Of a DNA stretch of 64,000 nt, positions 8,311-17,229 are shown piece after piece. The stretch covers positions 2,075,001 to 2,139,000 of the forward strand of contig NZ_CP092832.1 in the NCBI RefSeq assembly GCF_022532105.1, read 5' to 3'. Below the pieces are notes generated by a model. The model saw nothing but the letters and a program-made list of their open reading frames with translations. It made no database searches and was not told the DNA's origin. The stretch comes from Flavobacterium sp. HJ-32-4 (GTDB lineage: Bacteria > Bacteroidota > Bacteroidia > Flavobacteriales > Flavobacteriaceae). Positions within the stretch are counted from its first letter, which is position 1. Every line of letters begins with the position of its first letter. The translations under genes were made by a program, and so were the position numbers.

Positions 8311-9030
8311 CTACTTAGGATCCTGCATCGCAAACACTTTTTTCAGCAGGGGAGAGGTACGCGCGTCGAGTCGTTGCCGGATGTTCAGCTCTTCCAACGC
8401 AATCATTACAAACACACCGTCCAGCGCTTTGTTCGTGACATAGTCGGTGATATCCGGATTTACTTTCGTTACCAGCGGAATCGTATTATACTTCGAAATG
8501 AGGGTCGCCCAGATTTGGTCGGCTCCGACTTTACCGAGGGAGGCCTGAACGATCGGACTGAACTTCGCGTACAGCGCGGCGCGGGTGCTGGTACGGAGGT
8601 ACTGCGTCGCGGCGTCGTTCTTTCCCATCAGGATGTTCTTCGCATCGGTGATGGTCATCTTCCGGATGGCATCCACAAAAATCGGCGTTGCTTCCTTCAC
8701 CGCATCTTCCGCCGCACGGTTCAGCGCCTTCACCCCATCGTCGGCCAGTTTGCCTAACCCCGCCTTGCGAAGGGTGGTTTCCACTTTTTTGAGTTCATCT
8801 GGAAAGAGGATCTTCACCTTGTCGTTTTTCAGGAAGCCGTCCACCGCCGTGAGTTTCGTCACCTGGGTGTTCACGCCTTTTTGCAGCGCTTCCCGCAATC
8901 CGCCTGCGATATCCACCCCGCCGGTGCCTGTCGCCGTTTTTACTTTGTCTTTCGCCTGGTTGAGGATACCTTTGAGTTGCGCCTGTGATACCATCGGCAC
9001 CAACACAAGCAGATACAGTAGTTTTTTCAT
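8311..9030 (-). CDS. DUF4197 family exported protein
   Basis: A 239-residue protein. The start at 9030 (MKKLLYLLVLVPMVSQAQ) gives a clean Sec signal peptide; a longer in-frame ATG would put 50 implausible residues before it. The mature part is mainly alpha-helical and matches DUF4197 from memory, with the regions AADGV-type ALNRAAEDAVKEATPIFVDAI and the C-terminal NPDITDYVTNKALDGVFVMI followed by the conserved IRQ. DUF4197 proteins are periplasmic or envelope proteins of unknown function in Bacteroidetes and Proteobacteria. Monocistronic: it has its own terminator and a divergent neighbour. Confidence 0.82.
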   Translation of the reverse strand: MKKLLYLLVLVPMVSQAQLKGILNQAKDKVKTATGTGGVDIAGGLREALQKGVNTQVTKLTAVDGFLKNDKVKILFPDELKKVETTLRKAGLGKLADDGVKALNRAAEDAVKEATPIFVDAIRKMTITDAKNILMGKNDAATQYLRTSTRAALYAKFSPIVQASLGKVGADQIWATLISKYNTIPLVTKVNPDITDYVTNKALDGVFVMIALEELNIRQRLDARTSPLLKKVFAMQDPK

Positions 9031-9169
9031 ATCTCGATGTTTGGGCGAAAGTTCGGTAAAGTCGACGATTGGATGTGGTAACGACATGTTAAAAAGTGGC
9101 GTGTCAGGGTAACGACTTAATTTCCTACTTTTATACGGCGGCGGATTGCCTCCCATTACTTCCACGCTT

Positions 9170-9574
9170 ATGCCAACCACGTTACTTGAAAAAGACCTGG
9201 AGGCCTCGATTGGCCTGCAGAAATATTATGTTTCCGTCGCCTGGCGGAACGGCACGCTCGTCATGGACGAACCCGAGAAGATCGGCGGACGTGACCTTGG
9301 GCCCGATCCGTATACGACCTTACTCGCCTCGCTGGCGGGTTGTACGCTGTCGACGCTTCGGATGTATGTCGACCGCAAACAGTGGGACATACCCGAAATG
9401 CGGGTGACGTTGAATATGTACCACGACACCGATACGCATACCGTCATCACAAGACAGCTCGCATTCCCGGGCGTGTCAGATCCCGCCACCCTCGAGCGCC
9501 TGATCGTCATCGCGAAAAAGTGCCCGGTCTCGAAAATCCTGGAAAACCAGATCACCATTCAAACTACTACCTAA
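9170..9574 (+). CDS. OsmC/Ohr-family peroxiredoxin-like protein
   Basis: A 134-residue cytoplasmic protein. The OsmC/Ohr fold is shown by the two redox cysteines, Cys58 in ASLAGCTLSTLRMY and Cys118 in IAKKCPVSKIL. By family knowledge these reduce organic hydroperoxides. The start at 9170 was chosen because it follows a -7-like TACTTTTA at about 9127 and avoids eight odd residues. The next gene begins four bases after the stop, so it is the first gene of a three-gene operon with a small GNAT protein and a [4Fe-4S] protein. Confidence 0.88.
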   Translation: MPTTLLEKDLEASIGLQKYYVSVAWRNGTLVMDEPEKIGGRDLGPDPYTTLLASLAGCTLSTLRMYVDRKQWDIPEMRVTLNMYHDTDTHTVITRQLAFPGVSDPATLERLIVIAKKCPVSKILENQITIQTTT

Positions 9575-9578
9575 AAAT

Positions 9579-9857
9579 ATGGACATACAACACGAAGACA
9601 ATGGCACCAAAGGCCGCTTTTTTGTCGCCGAAAACGGCAAGACCCTGGCCGAAATGACCTACACCTGGGCCGGCACCGACCGGATCATCATCGACCACAC
9701 CGAAGTCAGCGATGTGCTGCGCGGTAAGAACGTCGGGAAACAACTCGTAATGGGCGCCGTGAATATGGCCCGCGATAAGAAAATCTCCATCATCCCGCTG
9801 TGCCCGTTCGCTAATAGTGTATTCAAAAAGACGCCCGACATACAAGACGTCCTCTAA
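9579..9857 (+). CDS. Small GNAT-fold protein (YjdJ type)
   Basis: A 92-residue truncated Gcn5-like acetyltransferase domain. The conserved core is visible: HTEVSDVLRGKNVGKQLV, which carries the acetyl-CoA pyrophosphate-binding loop, then IPLCPFANSVFKK with the conserved CPF. This is the compact family that includes E. coli YjdJ. It is followed 11 bases later by a [4Fe-4S] protein related to YjdI, the same pairing as in E. coli, which supports a shared but unknown role. Confidence 0.85.
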   Translation: MDIQHEDNGTKGRFFVAENGKTLAEMTYTWAGTDRIIIDHTEVSDVLRGKNVGKQLVMGAVNMARDKKISIIPLCPFANSVFKKTPDIQDVL

Positions 9858-9868
9858 AACCCTTTGCC

Positions 9869-10387
9869 ATGGATAAGAACAACATCAGGAAAGAATACAG
9901 CAACGGCGATATCACCATCGTGTGGCAGGCCGGCCTTTGCATCCATTCCGGCAACTGCGTCCGGAACAGCCCGAACGTCTTCCAGCCCAAAACCCAACCC
10001 TGGATCAAACCCGAAGCCGATTCGTCCGAACACATCATGCAGACCATCGACAAATGCCCGTCAGGTGCCTTGTCCTACATCCGCAAAGCCCCCGAGAACT
10101 ACAGCAACCTCGTCGAAGCCCTCGACGCACTGCGCGCACAGGGTTATACCGAAGACTTCAACCTCAAACAAAATTGCCTCGAATGCCGCAACGGTGAGTA
10201 CAAGATTTTCCACGATGAATTCCACATCGACAAATCCTTCCGCTTCGATGCCAACACCGACCCCGACGACGAAAGCATCCTCTACGCCATTTCGTCAGAG
10301 AAATACCAACTAAAAGGCGTATTGGTCAATGGCTACGGCAACAGTTCGGAACCGCTGACGGATGAGATGTTGGATAAGTTGCGGTAG
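9869..10387 (+). CDS. Fusion: [4Fe-4S] mono-cluster domain (YjdI type) + small Bacteroidetes domain
   Basis: A 172-residue cytoplasmic protein with two parts. Residues 1-73 are a divergent ferredoxin-like domain (Fer4_19/YjdI type) with Cys24, Cys30 and Cys63 in CIHSGNC and DKCPSGAL. Residues about 75-172 match, from memory, a free-standing Bacteroidetes protein of about 100 residues that databases often label, probably wrongly, phosphoribosylpyrophosphate synthetase; it has Cys103 and Cys106 (NCLECRNGE), a YAISS strand and GVLVNGYG. The C-terminal CxxC could add metal or cluster ligands. It is the last gene of the OsmC/GNAT operon, which hints at redox or acyl-thioester chemistry. Confidence 0.75.
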   Translation: MDKNNIRKEYSNGDITIVWQAGLCIHSGNCVRNSPNVFQPKTQPWIKPEADSSEHIMQTIDKCPSGALSYIRKAPENYSNLVEALDALRAQGYTEDFNLKQNCLECRNGEYKIFHDEFHIDKSFRFDANTDPDDESILYAISSEKYQLKGVLVNGYGNSSEPLTDEMLDKLR

Positions 10388-10483
10388 GTTGATAGCCAAA
10401 AGACGGAGGAGTTTTTCACCGGATTGAATCGTTGATTATAATAGTATTCTTTAATCATACGACAAATTCGAATCGTTGCGCCG

Positions 10484-10795
10484 TCACCGTTCCTTCCAAA
10501 CCCGTCTCCCCTTAGACCCCCGCCAAAACTCGAATAACTCTTTGTCTGGATCCACCACAAAAAGAAGATGGGGAACATACGCTGATAATTTGTTCAATTG
10601 AACAGCCATCTGACGGTCCGGGACGGCTACGCAAATCAGCTCCCAGGTAAGCATATGCCCCATCTCCTTTGAGGACAATTTTATACCCAGCGCCCTCAGA
10701 AGCAAACGGATCTTTTGGTCGTTCAACGCCCTGATTTGGGCGTCCAACACGTTTAATTCGTCCAAAAACGTATCTGCAATAATAACTTTCGACAT
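10484..10795 (-). CDS. Hypothetical protein (103 aa), accessory patch
   Basis: I do not recognise this ORF. It encodes 103 residues: an N-terminal helix with DELNVLDAQIRALNDQKIRLLLRALG, a middle TWELICVAVPDRQMAVQLNKL and a basic tail rich in Arg/Lys/Trp. There is no signal peptide or membrane segment. It lies alone between the [4Fe-4S] gene and IS copy 1, its base composition is more AT-rich than its surroundings, and no clear -7 element precedes it. It could be a real accessory gene or a remnant. Confidence 0.4.
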   Translation of the reverse strand: MSKVIIADTFLDELNVLDAQIRALNDQKIRLLLRALGIKLSSKEMGHMLTWELICVAVPDRQMAVQLNKLSAYVPHLLFVVDPDKELFEFWRGSKGRRVWKER

Positions 10796-10926
10796 GTTCG
10801 ATCGTAATAGTGAATCGTGACTAAAACGGTAAAATCATGATTGTGGTGTGCCTGTATCGTTTGTCTCGCCTTGTGCACACGCCGCTATGTCTTGTCCTGA
10901 AATAACTATACACAAATTTTCAGTGT

Positions 10927-11478
10927 ATGGAACAAGAAGGAAAATTGGCTAATTGCCAGCACGAGGGAAAACAAAGTCATTTTGATCCTCGATTAATTGC
11001 AAAGATTGTAAGTGAGGTTGAGGCGGGTTTGCCTCGCAAGGAGGCCAACCGGATTTATGGCCTTGGAAAAAGTACTTTGTGCATTTGGATGCGCAAATAT
11101 GGTTCGAGTCACTATCACGAGAAGATAAAGCGCCGGAGCTATACAAAATTGCAAAAGCGCACCATTGTCAGCGCTGTAGAACAGGGTAGAATGAGTATCA
11201 GTGAAGCGTGTAGCGCTTATGGTATAAAAGACGCGAAGTTGATTCGTGCCTGGCTTTTGAAATACAGGGAAGAAAAAGTGGATATTTGTACTGTAATCCC
11301 ATCGGTCATGTCCAAGAAGCCCGCCCTGAAGGATGCTGCAGAAGTCGAATCGCTCCGCAAGGCGCTGCAGGAAGCTGAGATGAAGATCAAGGCATTGAAC
11401 ACCCTTATCGATGTTGCCGAAGAACAGCTTAAAATTGATATCAGAAAAAAGCCTGGTGCCAGGCAGTCCTCAAAATGA
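10927..11478 (+). CDS. IS3-family OrfA (helix-turn-helix, leucine zipper)
   Basis: A 183-residue transposase subunit with two helix-turn-helix-like segments (about 20-55 and 75-110: GLPRKEANRIYGLGKSTL, then ISEACSAYGIKDAKLIRAWL) and a C-terminal coiled coil (about 135-170: EVESLRKALQEAEMKIKALNTL). By family knowledge OrfA binds the terminal repeats and moderates transposition. Near its 3' end an A6G heptamer (11445-11451) lies in the frame A-AAA-AAG, the usual IS3 slippery site, so a -1 shift would fuse it to OrfB. Confidence 0.93.
   Translation: MEQEGKLANCQHEGKQSHFDPRLIAKIVSEVEAGLPRKEANRIYGLGKSTLCIWMRKYGSSHYHEKIKRRSYTKLQKRTIVSAVEQGRMSISEACSAYGIKDAKLIRAWLLKYREEKVDICTVIPSVMSKKPALKDAAEVESLRKALQEAEMKIKALNTLIDVAEEQLKIDIRKKPGARQSSK
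11445..11451 (+). promoter_or_regulatory. Programmed -1 frameshift site (A6G)
   Basis: AAAAAAG in the OrfA phase A-AAA-AAG, 24 bases before the OrfB ATG. No stop occurs in the -1 frame between the heptamer and OrfB. Known IS3 elements make their transposase by slippage at this motif. Confidence 0.75.
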
Positions 11479-12392
11479 AACAAGACTATCCGCGTTGCGG
11501 AATAGGAATGTTATGTGGGCTGTTTGGCAAAACCCGACACGCGTATTATGATACGCTCTGGCGCAGGGAAACGGGGCTTATAGAGGAAGATATCATCCTT
11601 CAGGAAGTGCAGAGGCTTCGCAAGTCATTGCCTCGTGTGGGCACCCGAAAACTCCTTCATCTGTTAGGTCCGGTGTTGGTATCACACCAAATTCGCATTG
11701 GCCGCGATGCCCTTTTCGATCTCTTACAGCGACATCGTTTATTGGTGCGCCAACGCAGGCGAAAAGCCATCACCACCGATTCACGCCACTGGATGCGTAA
11801 ATATGGCAACCTGATAAAAGATATAGTGATAAACAGGCCCGAGCAGGTTTGGGTAAGCGATATTACTTACATCCGTATGTCTAACCAGTGGGGCTACCTG
11901 AGTCTGATTACCGATGCTTATTCAAGAAAAATCATGGGATACAGTTTTCGTAGTGACCTGCAGGCTGAAGGTTGTGTTCAAGCGCTGCAAATGGCACTGG
12001 ACAATCGTGCCTACAACGCTACCATCACGCATCACTCTGACAGGGGATCTCAATATTGCTCAGCTCTATACGTCAGCCTACTACAACAAAACAACATCAG
12101 GATCAGTATGACAGAAAATGGCGACCCTTACGAGAATGCAATTGCAGAAAGGGTAAACGGCATCATCAAAACAGAGTTCAATCTGCACACCAGCTCTTTA
12201 GGTTTTGAACAAACCGGGAATCAAATAGCGAAAAGTATCAAGGCCTACAATGAACTACGTCCCCATGCGAGCTGTAACTACTTAACCCCGGAAGAGGCTC
12301 ACCTTAATTTAAAACCGCTCACAAAGCGATGGAAAAACTATCACACACAAAACAAGAGTAAATCTCAATGTATAGCTGACCTAGGATTATGA
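11475..12392 (+). CDS. IS3-family OrfB (DDE transposase)
   Basis: A 305-residue transposase subunit. The catalytic triad is Asp129 (WVSDITYI), Asp189 (HHSDRGSQY) and Glu225 (NAIAERVNG), with 35 residues between the second Asp and the Glu, the D-D-35-E pattern of IS3. The start codon overlaps the OrfA stop (ATGA). The -1 frame entered from the A6G site upstream is open into this gene, so a fused OrfAB is also expected. Confidence 0.95.
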   Translation: MKQDYPRCGIGMLCGLFGKTRHAYYDTLWRRETGLIEEDIILQEVQRLRKSLPRVGTRKLLHLLGPVLVSHQIRIGRDALFDLLQRHRLLVRQRRRKAITTDSRHWMRKYGNLIKDIVINRPEQVWVSDITYIRMSNQWGYLSLITDAYSRKIMGYSFRSDLQAEGCVQALQMALDNRAYNATITHHSDRGSQYCSALYVSLLQQNNIRISMTENGDPYENAIAERVNGIIKTEFNLHTSSLGFEQTGNQIAKSIKAYNELRPHASCNYLTPEEAHLNLKPLTKRWKNYHTQNKSKSQCIADLGL

Positions 12393-12465
12393 ATTACATT
12401 TGTATAACTAAAACAGGATTTATTTACCAATCTGTATAGCTATTTTAGGACGCGACACTATACAG

Positions 12466-12520
12466 GGATACTGCATGGATACTGCATAGATAAAGCATAG
12501 ATAAAGCATGGATAATGCAT
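12466..12520 (+). repeat. Five 11-bp tandem repeats beside IS copy 1
   Basis: Five head-to-tail 11-base units: GGATACTGCAT twice, AGATAAAGCAT twice, and GGATAATGCAT once. They begin eight bases after the right end of the IS. No ORF is involved. Confidence 0.85.
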
Positions 12521-12602
12521 GTGAATGTGACAGATTGGCTTCAGCGGAGCAGTACGTTTCGTACAATCAACCGGTCTTACCAACGATGCCGTACCGAGAG
12601 TT

Positions 12603-12772
12603 CAGGGTTGATAGTTCACAGTCGAAAGTTGACAGTTTACGGTTGACAGTTTACAGTCCACAGAGTTTTTTCTCACGTGAACCGATCCAACTCAAAACTC
12701 AACACTCAAAACTCGACTCCCTGGTTGTTTTTTCTCGCGTGAACCCCTTCCAACCCAAAACCCAACACCTCA
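12603..12772 (+). repeat. Heptad arrays with two composite TTCTCGCGTGAA-type cores (3' side of purU)
   Basis: From about 12607 the 7-base units read GTTGATA, GTTCACA, GTCGAAA, GTTGACA, GTTTACG, GTTGACA, GTTTACA, GTCCACA. Two cores follow: TTTTTTCTCACGTGAA (12666-12681) and TTTTTTCTCGCGTGAA (12728-12743). After 6 or 7 bases each leads into CAACTCAAAAC or CAACCCAAAAC heptads. The second array reaches the purU stop codon (12770-12772). With the IS end and the 11-bp repeats it fills the whole 12458-12769 gap; I see no gene there. Confidence 0.85.
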
Positions 12773-13612
12773 CGAAAACACCACCGTTCTATTGTCATAC
12801 ACAATCGTCCGCCGCTCCGCATGCAGTTTGACGGCACGGGCCAACACAATTCGTTCGAGGTCGCGTCCTTTTGAGATGAAATCCTCGATGGAATGGCTGT
12901 GCGTCACGCGGGTAATGTCCTGTTCGATGATCGGGCCCTCGTCGAGTTCCGCCGTCACGTAGTGGCTGGTCGCCCCGATGATTTTCACCCCACGACGAAA
13001 GGCCGAGTGATACGGTTTCGCCCCCGGAAACGCCGGCAGGAACGAATGGTGGATGTTGATGATGCGGTTACGGAAACGCGCGATCAACCCCGGCGTGATG
13101 ATCTGCATATACCGCGCCAGGACGATGAAGTCGATACCGAAGGCCTCCATCAGTGCGAAATGCGCCACTTCGCCCTCCTCACGGATGTCTTTCGTAAACG
13201 GCACATGCCGAAACGGAATCCCGAAGCGCACCGCCACCGGTTGCAGGGCGGTGTGGTTGCTCACGATCAGCGCGAGGTCGGCAGGCAATTCCCCCGAACT
13301 GTGGCGCCCCAACAAATCGTAGAGGCAATGGTCGTATTTCGACACAAACAGCGCCATCCGCGGCCGTTCACCCGCATCATACCATTCCCACGACATCCCG
13401 AAACGCTCCGCTACCGCCGTCCGGAACGCCTCCCGCGAAAGCCTCGCATCGGCCGACTCGAATTCGAGCCGCATAAAGAACACATCCGCCGGCGCATCGA
13501 CGTGTTGGTCGAGATACACAATGTTGCCGTTGTGTCCGGCTACAAACGCGGTAACCGCGGCAATGATGCCCTGTTGGTCGCGGCAATGGATGAGGAGGGT
13601 CGTTTTTTGCAT
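12770..13612 (-). CDS. purU: Formyltetrahydrofolate deformylase
   Basis: Cytoplasmic enzyme that hydrolyses 10-formyl-THF to THF and formate, feeding formate to purine synthesis and balancing one-carbon pools. The start at 13612 (MQKTTLLIHC) gives 280 residues, the family length; the longer frame adds 21 atypical residues. An ACT domain occupies about 1-80 (LIHCRDQQGIIAAVTAFV). The formyltransferase-fold domain follows, with FILARYMQI-like IVLARYMQIITP, the catalytic INIHHSFLPAFPGAKPY and a terminal domain with GPIIEQD. Monocistronic and divergent from icmF. Confidence 0.95.
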   Translation of the reverse strand: MQKTTLLIHCRDQQGIIAAVTAFVAGHNGNIVYLDQHVDAPADVFFMRLEFESADARLSREAFRTAVAERFGMSWEWYDAGERPRMALFVSKYDHCLYDLLGRHSSGELPADLALIVSNHTALQPVAVRFGIPFRHVPFTKDIREEGEVAHFALMEAFGIDFIVLARYMQIITPGLIARFRNRIINIHHSFLPAFPGAKPYHSAFRRGVKIIGATSHYVTAELDEGPIIEQDITRVTHSHSIEDFISKGRDLERIVLARAVKLHAERRTIVYDNRTVVFS

Positions 13613-13767
13613 GGGAATCAGGCGTATACGTGGGTGCTTTCCTCCCAAATCTATCGTTTTTACGCCAAAACCCACAGTGGGTTCGGTATTTTTACATAAT
13701 GTGCCGAAAGAGGGGAGATTTTTTGAAAAATCTGTAAATTGCGCATGCGAAAAATGCGCCCTCTAAA

Positions 13768-16700
13768 ATGGAACAAGCCCAGCCCTATACTCCCGTACAC
13801 AAAGTCCGTATCGTAACCGCCGCGTCGCTATTCGACGGACACGACGCTGCAATCAACATCATGCGCCGGATTATCCAGTCAACCGGAGTGGAAGTCATCC
13901 ACCTCGGGCATGACCGCAGCGTGGAAGAAGTGGTCAACACCGCCATCCAGGAAGATGCCAACGCAATCGCGATGACGTCGTACCAGGGCGGACACAACGA
14001 GTACTTCAAATACATGTACGACCTCCTCAAAGAAAAAGGGGCTGGGCATATCAAGATATTCGGCGGAGGCGGAGGCGTCATCCTTCCCTCTGAAATCGCC
14101 GAGCTGCACGAATACGGCATCGAACGCATCTATTCCCCCGACGACGGACGCGCCATGGGCCTCCAGGGTATGATCAACGACCTCGTCAAACGGGCCGATT
14201 TTGCCGTCGGTGACAAACTGAACGGAGAAGTCGACCACCTGCAGGAGAAAAACCCAACGGCCATCGCACGGCTCATTTCCTCAGCCGAGAATTTCCCCGA
14301 GGTGGCCAAACCCGCCATGGACGCCATCCACGAGAGGAACAAAGGCGTTTCGACACCGGTGCTGGGTATTACCGGAACGGGTGGGGCAGGTAAGTCGTCA
14401 TTGGTAGACGAACTCGTACGCCGCTTCCTGATTGATTTCCCTGAGAAGACGATCGGACTCGTCTCAGTCGATCCGTCCAAACGGAAAACCGGCGGCGCGC
14501 TCTTGGGCGACCGCATCCGGATGAACGCCATCAACAACCCGCGCGTCTTCATGCGTTCCCTCGCCACCCGCCAATCGAACCTGGCCCTGTCGAAATATGT
14601 GGCCGAAGCGATTGAAGTACTCAAAGCCGCCCAATACGACCTGATCATCCTCGAAACCTCCGGAATTGGGCAGTCCGATACTGAAATACTCGACCATTCC
14701 GATGTGTCACTTTATGTGATGACACCCGAATTCGGGGCCGCCACCCAACTCGAGAAGATCGACATGCTCGACTTCGCCGACCTGGTAGCCATCAACAAAT
14801 TCGACAAACGCGGGGCCCTCGACGCCATCCGCGACGTCAAGAAGCAATACCAGCGCAACCACAACCTGTGGGACGCCAATCCCGATACCATGCCGGTCTT
14901 CGGTACGATCGCCTCCCAATTCAACGATCCGGGCATGAACAGCCTGTATAAGGCCATTATGGACAAGATCGTCGAGAAGACCTCCGCCGACCTGAAATCG
15001 ACGTTTGAGATTACCCGCGAAATGAGTGAGAAGATCTATGTCATCCCACCCAACCGCACCCGCTACCTGTCGGAGATTGCCGAGAACAACCGCAAATACG
15101 ACCGCGTGGCGCGCACCCAACAGGAAGTCGCGCAAAAACTATACGGCATCTACAAAACACTCGAAACCGTTTCCGGCGTCAAACCGATGTTGACGAAAGC
15201 AGGCATTGACGAAAGTTCGCTTTCTACAACGGCCTCGCTGTCGGCCCAAAGGGAAGACACCAATTTCGATGAAAACCGCATCTTCCTCAACCTGTTGCTG
15301 AACCAGTTCGACAAAGTCAAAATGGATCTCGATCCATATAACTGGGACGTGATACTGGGCTGGGAAACCAAGGTCAACCGCTACAAAGACCCCGTCTATT
15401 CCTTCAAGGTCCGCAACAAAGAAATCCGCATCGCCACCCACACCGAGTCGCTGTCGCACTCCCAGATCCCGAAAGTGGCGCTTCCGAAATACGAAGCATG
15501 GGGTGAGATCCTGCGCTGGGTGTTACAGGAAAACGTGCCGGGCGAGTTTCCGTTCACGTCCGGACTCTACCCGTTCAAGCGGGAAGGCGAAGATCCGTCG
15601 CGGATGTTTGCCGGTGAAGGCGGACCCGAACGCACCAACAAGCGCTTCCATTACGTGAGCATGGGCATGCCGGCCAAGCGCCTTTCCACAGCTTTTGATT
15701 CGGTGACGCTTTACGGAAACGATCCTGACCTGCGTCCCGATATCTACGGAAAGATCGGAAATGCCGGCGTATCGATCTGTTGTCTCGATGATGCGAAGAA
15801 ACTCTATTCCGGTTTCAACCTCGCCGATCCGATGACCTCCGTGTCGATGACCATTAATGGTCCGGCCCCGATGTTGCTCGGCTTCTTCATGAACGCCGCC
15901 ATCGACCAGCAGTGTGAGATATACATCAAGGAAAACCAACTGGAAGACGTCGTAAATGCCAAAATAGACGAAATCTACAAGCAAAAAGGCACCAAACGTC
16001 CGTCTTACCAGGGCAAACTCCCCGAAGGAAATGACGGTCTCGGCCTGATGCTGCTCGGTGTAACCGGTGACCAGGTGCTGCCGGCCGACATCTATGCCGA
16101 CATCAAGACCCGTACGCTGCAACAGGTGCGCGGTACCGTCCAGGCGGATATCCTCAAGGAAGACCAGGCGCAGAACACCTGTATCTTCTCTACCGAATTC
16201 GCCCTCCGTTTGATGGGCGATGTACAGTCGTATTTTATTGAAAAGAGCATCCGGAACTTCTATTCCGTATCCATATCCGGTTACCATATCGCCGAAGCCG
16301 GTGCCAACCCGATTACGCAGTTGGCGTTTACGCTGGCCAACGGTTTCACCTATGTCGAATACTACCTGAGCCGCGGCATGGACATCAACGATTTCGGTCC
16401 GAACCTGTCGTTCTTCTTCTCGAACGGCATCGATCCGGAATACGCCGTTATCGGTCGTGTAGCCCGTCGTATTTGGGCGAAGGCACTCCGCGACAAATAC
16501 GCCGCCAACGAACGCGCCCAGATGTTGAAATACCACATCCAGACGTCCGGTCGTTCGCTGCACGCACAGGAGATCGATTTCAACGACATCCGTACCACCC
16601 TGCAGGCGTTGTATGCCATTTACGACAACTGTAACTCGCTGCATACCAATGCCTATGACGAGGCCATCACGACCCCTACCGAGGAGTCTGTCCGCCGCGC

Positions 16701-17229
16701 CATGGCCATCCAGCTCATCATCAACAAAGAGCTAGGACTGGCGAAGAACGAGAACCCGATCCAGGGCTCCTTTATCATCGAAGAACTCACCGACCTGGTA
16801 GAGGAAGCCGTATTGGCCGAATTCGACCGCATCACTGAAAGAGGCGGCGTCTTGGGTGCGATGGAAACCATGTACCAGCGTTCGAAGATACAGGAAGAGA
16901 GTCTGTATTACGAAACCCTCAAGCATACCGGTGAGTTCCCGATCATCGGCGTCAACACCTTCCTGAGTTCAAAAGGCTCGCCTACGGTCATTCCGGCCGA
17001 GGTCATCCGCGCCACCGAAGAAGAGAAACGTTACCAGATCGACATGCTGGCCGAACTGCGCAAAGGCAACGCAGGCCGTGAGGAAGAAATGCTCCGCCGC
17101 GTGCAGGATGCCGCCATCAACAACCGCAATATCTTTGCCGAACTGATGGAGGCCACGAAAATCTGCTCGCTGGGACAGATCACATCCGCGTTGTTTGAAG
17201 TAGGAGGGCAGTATAGAAGGAATATGTAA
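13768..17229 (+). CDS. icmF: Fused isobutyryl-CoA mutase IcmF
   Basis: A 1153-residue B12-dependent mutase that interconverts isobutyryl-CoA and n-butyryl-CoA (some homologues also accept isovaleryl- or pivalyl-CoA). Three parts are seen. The N-terminal B12-binding domain has DGHDAA with the lower cobalt ligand His25. The middle MeaI-type GTPase chaperone has Walker A GTGGAGKS at 203-210 and NKFDKRG for guanine recognition. The C-terminal part, about 570-1110, is the mutase TIM barrel ([42 protein letters not shown]). The length and the internal G-protein separate it from methylmalonyl-CoA mutase. The stop is directly adjacent to the convergent MFS gene. Confidence 0.95.
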   Translation: MEQAQPYTPVHKVRIVTAASLFDGHDAAINIMRRIIQSTGVEVIHLGHDRSVEEVVNTAIQEDANAIAMTSYQGGHNEYFKYMYDLLKEKGAGHIKIFGGGGGVILPSEIAELHEYGIERIYSPDDGRAMGLQGMINDLVKRADFAVGDKLNGEVDHLQEKNPTAIARLISSAENFPEVAKPAMDAIHERNKGVSTPVLGITGTGGAGKSSLVDELVRRFLIDFPEKTIGLVSVDPSKRKTGGALLGDRIRMNAINNPRVFMRSLATRQSNLALSKYVAEAIEVLKAAQYDLIILETSGIGQSDTEILDHSDVSLYVMTPEFGAATQLEKIDMLDFADLVAINKFDKRGALDAIRDVKKQYQRNHNLWDANPDTMPVFGTIASQFNDPGMNSLYKAIMDKIVEKTSADLKSTFEITREMSEKIYVIPPNRTRYLSEIAENNRKYDRVARTQQEVAQKLYGIYKTLETVSGVKPMLTKAGIDESSLSTTASLSAQREDTNFDENRIFLNLLLNQFDKVKMDLDPYNWDVILGWETKVNRYKDPVYSFKVRNKEIRIATHTESLSHSQIPKVALPKYEAWGEILRWVLQENVPGEFPFTSGLYPFKREGEDPSRMFAGEGGPERTNKRFHYVSMGMPAKRLSTAFDSVTLYGNDPDLRPDIYGKIGNAGVSICCLDDAKKLYSGFNLADPMTSVSMTINGPAPMLLGFFMNAAIDQQCEIYIKENQLEDVVNAKIDEIYKQKGTKRPSYQGKLPEGNDGLGLMLLGVTGDQVLPADIYADIKTRTLQQVRGTVQADILKEDQAQNTCIFSTEFALRLMGDVQSYFIEKSIRNFYSVSISGYHIAEAGANPITQLAFTLANGFTYVEYYLSRGMDINDFGPNLSFFFSNGIDPEYAVIGRVARRIWAKALRDKYAANERAQMLKYHIQTSGRSLHAQEIDFNDIRTTLQALYAIYDNCNSLHTNAYDEAITTPTEESVRRAMAIQLIINKELGLAKNENPIQGSFIIEELTDLVEEAVLAEFDRITERGGVLGAMETMYQRSKIQEESLYYETLKHTGEFPIIGVNTFLSSKGSPTVIPAEVIRATEEEKRYQIDMLAELRKGNAGREEEMLRRVQDAAINNRNIFAELMEATKICSLGQITSALFEVGGQYRRNM

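Larger units (their letters stand above)
10885..12460 (+). mobile_element. IS3-family insertion sequence, copy 1 (complete), with 3-bp target duplication
   Basis: The element spans 10888-12457 (1570 bases). The left end TGTCTTGTCCTGAAATAACT and the right end, read inward as TGTCGCGTCCTAAAATAGCT, are imperfect inverted repeats matching at 21 of 25 positions. The trinucleotide CTA flanks both sides (10885-10887 and 12458-12460), a 3-bp target-site duplication as expected of IS3 elements. It encodes OrfA and OrfB with a DDE transposase. Intact ends, intact ORFs and target duplication suggest a recent insertion. Confidence 0.95.

Noticed and set aside
13613-13767. Cobalamin riboswitch before icmF
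   Set aside because: The leader is short and lacks the B12-box; no matching structure is visible.
15523-16644. Long minus-strand ORF (373 aa) opposite icmF
   Set aside because: Shadow of the mutase domain, with no recognisable fold.
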